Source: Polynucleobacter sp. AP-Capit-er-40B-B4 (lineage in GTDB: Bacteria; Pseudomonadota; Gammaproteobacteria; Burkholderiales; Burkholderiaceae). From it: a DNA stretch of 64,000 nucleotides. Under the pieces are notes generated by a model that was not told where the DNA came from, ran no database searches, and saw nothing but the letters and a program-made list of their open reading frames with translations. Below, in pieces: positions 59,646-64,000 of the stretch. The stretch spans positions 682,001 to 746,000 of the forward strand of contig NZ_JACVOV010000001.1 in the NCBI RefSeq assembly GCF_018882245.1. The letters are read 5' to 3'. The translations under genes and the position numbers were made by a program. Position 1 is the first letter of the stretch, and the number at the start of each line of letters is the position of its first letter.

Positions 59646-61109
59646 TTAAACAGCCTTTAATTGGTCTCTTGGCACTAGGCTACCCAAAAGCATGCCCGCA
59701 ATACTGGCAACAAGCCCAGCTAATTGAGGGGGCATGATGGCATCAGGCGCTAAAGTCTCGCAGCTAATCCAGACGGTTAGTCCGGCAACAACTGATAACA
59801 GGCCACCTAAAGAATTCGCTCTTGACCAATACACGCCAAACGCCAGGGGAACGAATGCAGCTACCAACGTCACCTTATAGGCGTTCTCCACCATCTTGAA
59901 GATGGAAAGGTTTGAGTTAATCGCGAAGAATGTCACTACTACCGCAAAACAAAGCACGGTAATGCGCATGACTTTCAGCAAGTCCTGGTCGGATAAATGC
60001 TTAAAAAAACCTCGCACAATGTTTTCAGCAAATGTGACTGATGGAGCCAATAAGGTGGCACTCGCACAACTCTTAATGGCTGATAAGAGCGCTCCAAAGA
60101 ACATTACCTGCGCAATTAATGGCGCATGATTCAGAATCAGCTTTGGCAAAATCATTTGTGGATCAGTAGATAGATACTGCTTCACCAAATCCGGGCTAAT
60201 TAAGATTGCCGAGTAAGCCAAGTACATCGGCACAAAAGCAAAAATAAAATACAGCACACCACCCAATAAAGCGGCCTGAACAGCAATATTGACGTTCTTA
60301 GATGAGGTAATCCGCTGGAATACGTCTTGTTGGGGTATAGAGCCCAACATCATGGTGCACAAAGCGGCAACAAAACCTAAGATAGAAGCCAAGTTCATAT
60401 CTGGCCAGAAGTTGCTAAATTGACCGGCTGCGGCTGCATGCTCAATGACTACGCCAATGCCACCAGTCTGTGAGGTCATTTCTCCACCGATATAGAGCAT
60501 GCCAATCACAATGATGATCATTTGAATAAAGTCAGTAATAGCAACTGACCACATTCCACCGAACAAGGTGTAAATCAGCACACTACCAGCCCCAATCAAC
60601 ATGCCGCCCGTCTGAGAAATACTGCCCTCAGACACGACATTAAATACGAGGCCCAACGCTTTAATTTGCGCAGCCACCCAGCCCAAGTAGGAAACCACAA
60701 TACAGAGAGTTACTAAAACCTCTACCGTACGACCATATTTCTCGCGAAAGAAATCACCAATGGTGAGCATGCGACGGTTATAGAGATGTCGCGCAAAAAA
60801 GAGACCAACCAAAATCAAACAAAGAGAGGATCCAAAGGGATCAGAAACCACACCTCCCAAACCCTCTTTCAGAAAAGTGGCGGGAATTCCTAGAACAGTT
60901 TCAGATCCAAACCAGGTAGCAAATACCGTTGCAGTAACGATCGGCAGAGGAAGGCTATGGCCAGCCGCAGCAAAGTCAGCAGTATTTTTGACTCGCAGGG
61001 CAGCCCACAAACCAATTCCCACCGAGACTACCCAGTAAATAATGACGAACCAAATTAGCACGCCTACATGCTCCTTCTGAAATTTGATGAAATTATATGG
61101 CCATGTCAC
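59646..61109 (-). CDS. Sodium:solute symporter (SSS) family protein
   Basis: The 487-residue protein has about 13 hydrophobic segments. The first core helix begins LIWFVIIYWVVSVGIGLWA, then the SSS-type TATVFATWFGSETVLGIPA, RMLTIGDFFREKYGR, and the TLFGGMWSVAITDFIQMIII stretch. It moves a solute with Na+ across the inner membrane; PutP, PanF and acetate permease are relatives. The substrate is unknown; co-location with FAH and reductase genes fits a keto-acid or similar carboxylate. It is divergent from the squalene/phytoene synthase gene. Confidence 0.9.
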   Translation of the reverse strand: MTWPYNFIKFQKEHVGVLIWFVIIYWVVSVGIGLWAALRVKNTADFAAAGHSLPLPIVTATVFATWFGSETVLGIPATFLKEGLGGVVSDPFGSSLCLILVGLFFARHLYNRRMLTIGDFFREKYGRTVEVLVTLCIVVSYLGWVAAQIKALGLVFNVVSEGSISQTGGMLIGAGSVLIYTLFGGMWSVAITDFIQMIIIVIGMLYIGGEMTSQTGGIGVVIEHAAAAGQFSNFWPDMNLASILGFVAALCTMMLGSIPQQDVFQRITSSKNVNIAVQAALLGGVLYFIFAFVPMYLAYSAILISPDLVKQYLSTDPQMILPKLILNHAPLIAQVMFFGALLSAIKSCASATLLAPSVTFAENIVRGFFKHLSDQDLLKVMRITVLCFAVVVTFFAINSNLSIFKMVENAYKVTLVAAFVPLAFGVYWSRANSLGGLLSVVAGLTVWISCETLAPDAIMPPQLAGLVASIAGMLLGSLVPRDQLKAV

Positions 61110-61179
61110 TTTTGATAGTTAGCAAAAAGTAGTCATTTGGAGCGCTCCACGAAAGACGCCGGTCTGACATAATTCAAGA

Positions 61180-62154
61180 GTGAGATCGCCAAAGCAAACC
61201 CCAACATCCAACCCCTCCGCTGATCTGGCATACCAAAAAGCCATCCTAAGCTCTGTATCGCGCACTTTTGCCCTCACCATACCGCTCCTGCCACCAAGTA
61301 TCGAAAAGGTAGTTGGCAATACTTATCTACTTTGCCGCATTGTTGACACTATTGAGGATGCGGCAGAATTAAACGCCCAGACCAAACAGTCACTCTCGGC
61401 GCTTTTTTTAGATGCCGTACTTGAAAAGACACCTGTTGAAAGTTTTGTTGAGCCCTGTCTTGAAGCATTAAAAAATTACAGCAATTCAGATGAGCTTGAT
61501 TTGATTGCGAATACCCCAACAGTTTTACGAATACTGCATACCTGTTCTAGCAATGACCAGCAGGCCGTCAGTCGCTGCGTTTCTATCATGTCAGAGGGAA
61601 TGTCCTTCTTTCATGGCAAACAGAATCAAGCCGGCCTTCAAGACCTCGCGGAGTTTGAGAAATATTGCTATGTGGTCGCTGGCGTAGTTGGTGAGCTACT
61701 TACCACCATATTCAGTAATCACTCTCGCGCTTTTGAAAGAGAGCTCGTCGGGCATGAAAGTTTAGCCATTGCATTTGGACAAGCACTCCAAATGACGAAT
61801 ATTCTCAAAGACTCGCCGGAGGATAAGGCGCGCGGAGTTTCATGGAAGCCAATCAATGTAAGTCAGGCAGAGCTTTTAAACATTGCCTATCAAAAACTGC
61901 AAGACTCTCTGCAGTACATCCTGCTTATTCCTAAACAAGAATTAGGCATGAGGCGCTTTTGCTTTTTAGCTTTTGGTTTAGCGGTAATGACACTTACAAA
62001 AATTGCTAAGCGCACAGACTTTAATACCAAAGATGAGGTCAAACTTACCAAAAGCGCCGTAATGCAGTTTTATGGATTTACAAAAATCGCTGTTAAAAGC
62101 GATATTCTGATGAAGGCTTTTTTCTACCTCAACAGTAGAGCCTTAATTAAATAA
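61180..62154 (+). CDS. Squalene/phytoene synthase-family protein
   Basis: Condenses two prenyl diphosphates head-to-head. The 324-residue protein has VSRTFALTIPLLPP, the first Asp-rich motif LLCRIVDTIEDAA, and the second QMTNILKDSPEDKARG, giving both metal-binding sites. By pattern it is nearer squalene synthase than CrtB. Translation starts at a GTG (61180); no better start exists within the conserved N-terminus, and no good Shine-Dalgarno precedes it. No carotenoid or hopanoid genes are nearby in the window, so the product is unknown. Confidence 0.85.
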   Translation: MRSPKQTPTSNPSADLAYQKAILSSVSRTFALTIPLLPPSIEKVVGNTYLLCRIVDTIEDAAELNAQTKQSLSALFLDAVLEKTPVESFVEPCLEALKNYSNSDELDLIANTPTVLRILHTCSSNDQQAVSRCVSIMSEGMSFFHGKQNQAGLQDLAEFEKYCYVVAGVVGELLTTIFSNHSRAFERELVGHESLAIAFGQALQMTNILKDSPEDKARGVSWKPINVSQAELLNIAYQKLQDSLQYILLIPKQELGMRRFCFLAFGLAVMTLTKIAKRTDFNTKDEVKLTKSAVMQFYGFTKIAVKSDILMKAFFYLNSRALIK

Positions 62155-62157
62155 GAC

Positions 62158-62670
62158 CTACAAAGCGCCTTCGTGCTTTAAAAGCCAGAGCTTAATTTGG
62201 CGATACAAACCCGGAGAGTTCTCTTTCATAAACCCCCCAATTCCTTGAGCAGAAACAACTCTATGGCAAGGTGCAATTAAGGGGTAAGGATTTGCGCCAC
62301 AGGCAGTACCAACTGCCCGTGGCCCACTCTTAATCTTCTTAGCTACCTCACCATAAGTTTTTGTTCTGCCAGCCGGTATATCTTGAATACTGGCCCATAC
62401 CTTTTTTTGATGTTCAGTACCCGCAGGTTTGATAGGTAAATCAAATTGCCAAGTAGGGTCTTTAAAGTACTCCTTGCACTGACGCTCCACCTCTTTTGCT
62501 AGTGCATTTTTTGGCGCTATTAATGCTTTGCTAGCTGGCAAGTAGTCAATTTTCGACAACATTAAACTTCCCTCCACCAATTCAGTCAAAATTCCGAGGC
62601 GGCCAAAAGGTGCTGCAATCACACAGTAACTTGAACTATTCGCGGCGAATGGGTTTGAACAGGCAGTCAT
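62158..62670 (-). CDS. ogt: Methylated-DNA-protein-cysteine methyltransferase
   Basis: Suicide enzyme that repairs O6-methylguanine by transferring the methyl to its own Cys. The active-site PCHRV occurs in IAPCHRVVSAQGIGGF, following GTACGANPYP. The 170-residue length fits Ogt. The 6-base convergence with the squalene synthase-like gene (3 nt between stops) is tight. Regulation by Ada is not suggested; there is no ada domain. Confidence 0.93.
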   Translation of the reverse strand: MTACSNPFAANSSSYCVIAAPFGRLGILTELVEGSLMLSKIDYLPASKALIAPKNALAKEVERQCKEYFKDPTWQFDLPIKPAGTEHQKKVWASIQDIPAGRTKTYGEVAKKIKSGPRAVGTACGANPYPLIAPCHRVVSAQGIGGFMKENSPGLYRQIKLWLLKHEGAL

Positions 62671-62788
62671 AGGGATTCATTCTCACATAATTAAACAGGT
62701 TAGCTGACCACTCTTTACGCTGTGGCTATAGCTTGCCATATGCCACTTTGCTATATTGACTCATCCTTACTTTTTTTAGGCAGACCAC

Positions 62789-64000
62789 ATGGACACTTTT
62801 TTTGACGATTGGCCGTTTTACGGCCAAGTTGCTCTAGTCCTATTTTTACTGGCACTTTCTGGCTTCTTCTCGATGGCAGAAACCAGCATGCTTTCCTCAA
62901 ATCGTCATCGCCTCCGTGCAATGGCTAATAGCGGCAATGCAGGGGCAGCGCTGGCCGAAAGACTCTTAAAGCGGATTGATTCACTGCTATCCGTACTACT
63001 TATCTCCAACAATCTCATCAACACTGTTTTACCCATCCTAGTAACCGGCATTGCTCTGCATATTTTTGGCGACAGCGGTCTCGTACTCTCAATTGCCACT
63101 TTAGTAGTTGCGCTACTTATTATTATTTTTAGTGAAATTACTCCCAAAGTTATTGGGGCAGCATTTCCAGAAAAAATTGCATCCAATGTTGGCTGGCTTA
63201 TTTTGCCGCTGACATATTTACTCAAACCTTTGCTTTGGTTTATTAATAGCTTTGTCTCCGGCCTAATGAAAGTCTCTGGCCTGCAATCATCCTCAGATAG
63301 CAGAGCCATGAGCAAGGAAGAGCTGCGTAGTCTTGTTTTGGAATCAAACCGCTTTGTTTCCAACCATCATCGCAATATTTTGCTCAACTTATTCAATCTA
63401 GAAAACATCACTGTTGATGATGTGATGACACCTAGATCGAAGATTGAAGTTTTAGACCTATCAAGACCCATTGATGAGGTAGTCCAACAATTAGAAACTT
63501 GCTATCACAATAAATTACCGGTATGCGATCAAGACTCTGAGCGAATTGTCGGCATCCTCTCAGTCAAAAAAGCCTTGTCATTGTTGGGCGATACTGATTT
63601 AAAGCATGAGGATTTTAGAGTTCTACTAAATGAGCCCTACTTTATTCCGAGCGGCACACCAGTCTTGCAACAAATGCAGTTTTTCCAAGACAATCAACAG
63701 CGCTTAAGCTTGGTTGTAAATGAGTATGGTGAAGTGCTGGGTCTAGTGACCTTTGAGGATATTGTCGAAGAGCTCATTGGTGAGTTCACTACCTCCTTCT
63801 CCAATCTTTCAACCGACCCTCGTTGGCTTGTTGATGGCACCTATCTAGCAAGTGGTAGCGCCTCGTTAAGAGACCTTAATCGCCTGCTGAATCTCAATCT
63901 TCCATTGGATGGGCCGCGTACATTAAATGGCCTCATTCTTGAAAAACTGGAGGCAATCCCGGATCATGATGTCAGCATTCGCATTGCCGGTATCGTCATG
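62789..64000 (+). CDS. CNNM/CorC/HlyC-family membrane protein with CBS domains, truncated at the 3' window edge
   Basis: The frame from the ATG at 62789 runs open for 404 codons to the window end. It starts MDTFFDDWPFYGQVALVLFL and has a DUF21 membrane domain (residues about 10-190; SGFFSMAETSMLSSNRHRL, ISNNLINT, FSEITPKVIGA), a pair of CBS domains near 200-330 (DDVMTPRSKIEVLDL, NEYGEVLGLVTFEDIVEELI), and the start of a CorC_HlyC domain. Members are Mg2+/Co2+ efflux or related transporters; haemolysin naming is historic. About 25-35 residues are missing beyond the edge, judging from the usual length of about 430. Confidence 0.9.
   Translation, partial: MDTFFDDWPFYGQVALVLFLLALSGFFSMAETSMLSSNRHRLRAMANSGNAGAALAERLLKRIDSLLSVLLISNNLINTVLPILVTGIALHIFGDSGLVLSIATLVVALLIIIFSEITPKVIGAAFPEKIASNVGWLILPLTYLLKPLLWFINSFVSGLMKVSGLQSSSDSRAMSKEELRSLVLESNRFVSNHHRNILLNLFNLENITVDDVMTPRSKIEVLDLSRPIDEVVQQLETCYHNKLPVCDQDSERIVGILSVKKALSLLGDTDLKHEDFRVLLNEPYFIPSGTPVLQQMQFFQDNQQRLSLVVNEYGEVLGLVTFEDIVEELIGEFTTSFSNLSTDPRWLVDGTYLASGSASLRDLNRLLNLNLPLDGPRTLNGLILEKLEAIPDHDVSIRIAGIVM

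Noticed and set aside
62905..63363. A 152-codon frame on the minus strand inside the CNNM-type gene
   Set aside because: The plus strand carries clear DUF21 motifs; the opposite frame is Ser/Arg-rich shadow.

Overview
The window reads as chromosomal core sequence of a low-to-mid GC betaproteobacterium of the Burkholderiaceae, most likely Polynucleobacter or a close relative. The evidence is gene order rather than a marker gene. The block aroQ-accB-accC-prmA-(DUF3426)-PfkB kinase-histone H1-like-nrdB-nrdA-ampD-ccsA/ypjD-ffh-proS-rppH-CNP1-proB-obgE-rpmA-rplU-ispB is the usual Burkholderiaceae arrangement, but compact and visibly more AT-rich than Burkholderia or Ralstonia. No tRNA, rRNA, IS element, prophage, integrase or CRISPR array was seen.

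Layout. 1-0.8 kb: the 3' end of an AT-rich glycosyltransferase-61-like gene, which runs head-on into pyrB. 0.8-4.2 kb: leftward set ydcF-like, algH, ruvX, pyrR, pyrB. 4.3-6.6 kb: phrB and apaH, rightward. 6.7-17.4 kb: a long leftward stretch of housekeeping genes (hemL, rubredoxin, an RlmL-like methyltransferase, hemJ, proA, holA, lptE, leuS, dapB, bamE). 17.5-25 kb: fur, gap, tkt, rsmE, a barstar-like gene and maeB. 25.1-29.1 kb: thiL-pgpA-pncC, corA and pyrF. 29.1-35.9 kb: leftward mpl, fabG-like, RNase II-like, TonB-like, aroE and mtgA. 35.9-41.6 kb: rightward tlpA-like, aroQ, accB, accC, a prmA-DUF3426 fusion and a PfkB kinase. 41.7-48.7 kb: leftward histone H1-like gene, nrdB, nrdA, an AmpD fusion and ypjD. 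48.7-56.7 kb: ffh, proS, rppH-CNP1, proB, obgE, rpmA, rplU and ispB. 56.7-64 kb: more accessory content, namely a GrdB-like protein, an FAH-family enzyme, a ketopantoate reductase-like enzyme, a sodium:solute symporter, a squalene/phytoene synthase-like enzyme, a methylguanine methyltransferase and a truncated CNNM/CorC-type transporter.

How the genes work together. Most encode central functions: pyrimidine (pyrB, pyrR, pyrF), heme (hemL, hemJ), proline (proA, proB), shikimate (aroE, aroQ), fatty acid (accB, accC, fabG-like), lysine/peptidoglycan (dapB, mpl, mtgA, ampD), sugar phosphates (tkt, gap), outer-membrane assembly (lptE, bamE), protein targeting (ffh) and deoxynucleotide supply (nrdA, nrdB). 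The nrdA promoter carries two NrdR boxes 31 bp apart. rplU-rpmA has an exact-consensus sigma70 promoter that overlaps the first codons of ispB.

The most interesting signals are two nine-adenine tracts in neighbouring genes. In the histone H1-like gene an A9-G tract contains the dnaX-type slippery heptamer A AAA AAG, followed at once by an in-frame stop and then, 6 nt after the heptamer, by an 8-bp hairpin. A -1 shift there adds 42 residues ending in WPFPTGTRP, which looks like the normal family C-terminus. In prmA, an A9 tract joins the methyltransferase in frame to a membrane-anchored DUF3426 domain, and both alternative frames stop within 4 codons of the tract. Each site could be programmed or transcriptional slippage, phase variation, or a homopolymer sequencing error; the sequence alone cannot decide.
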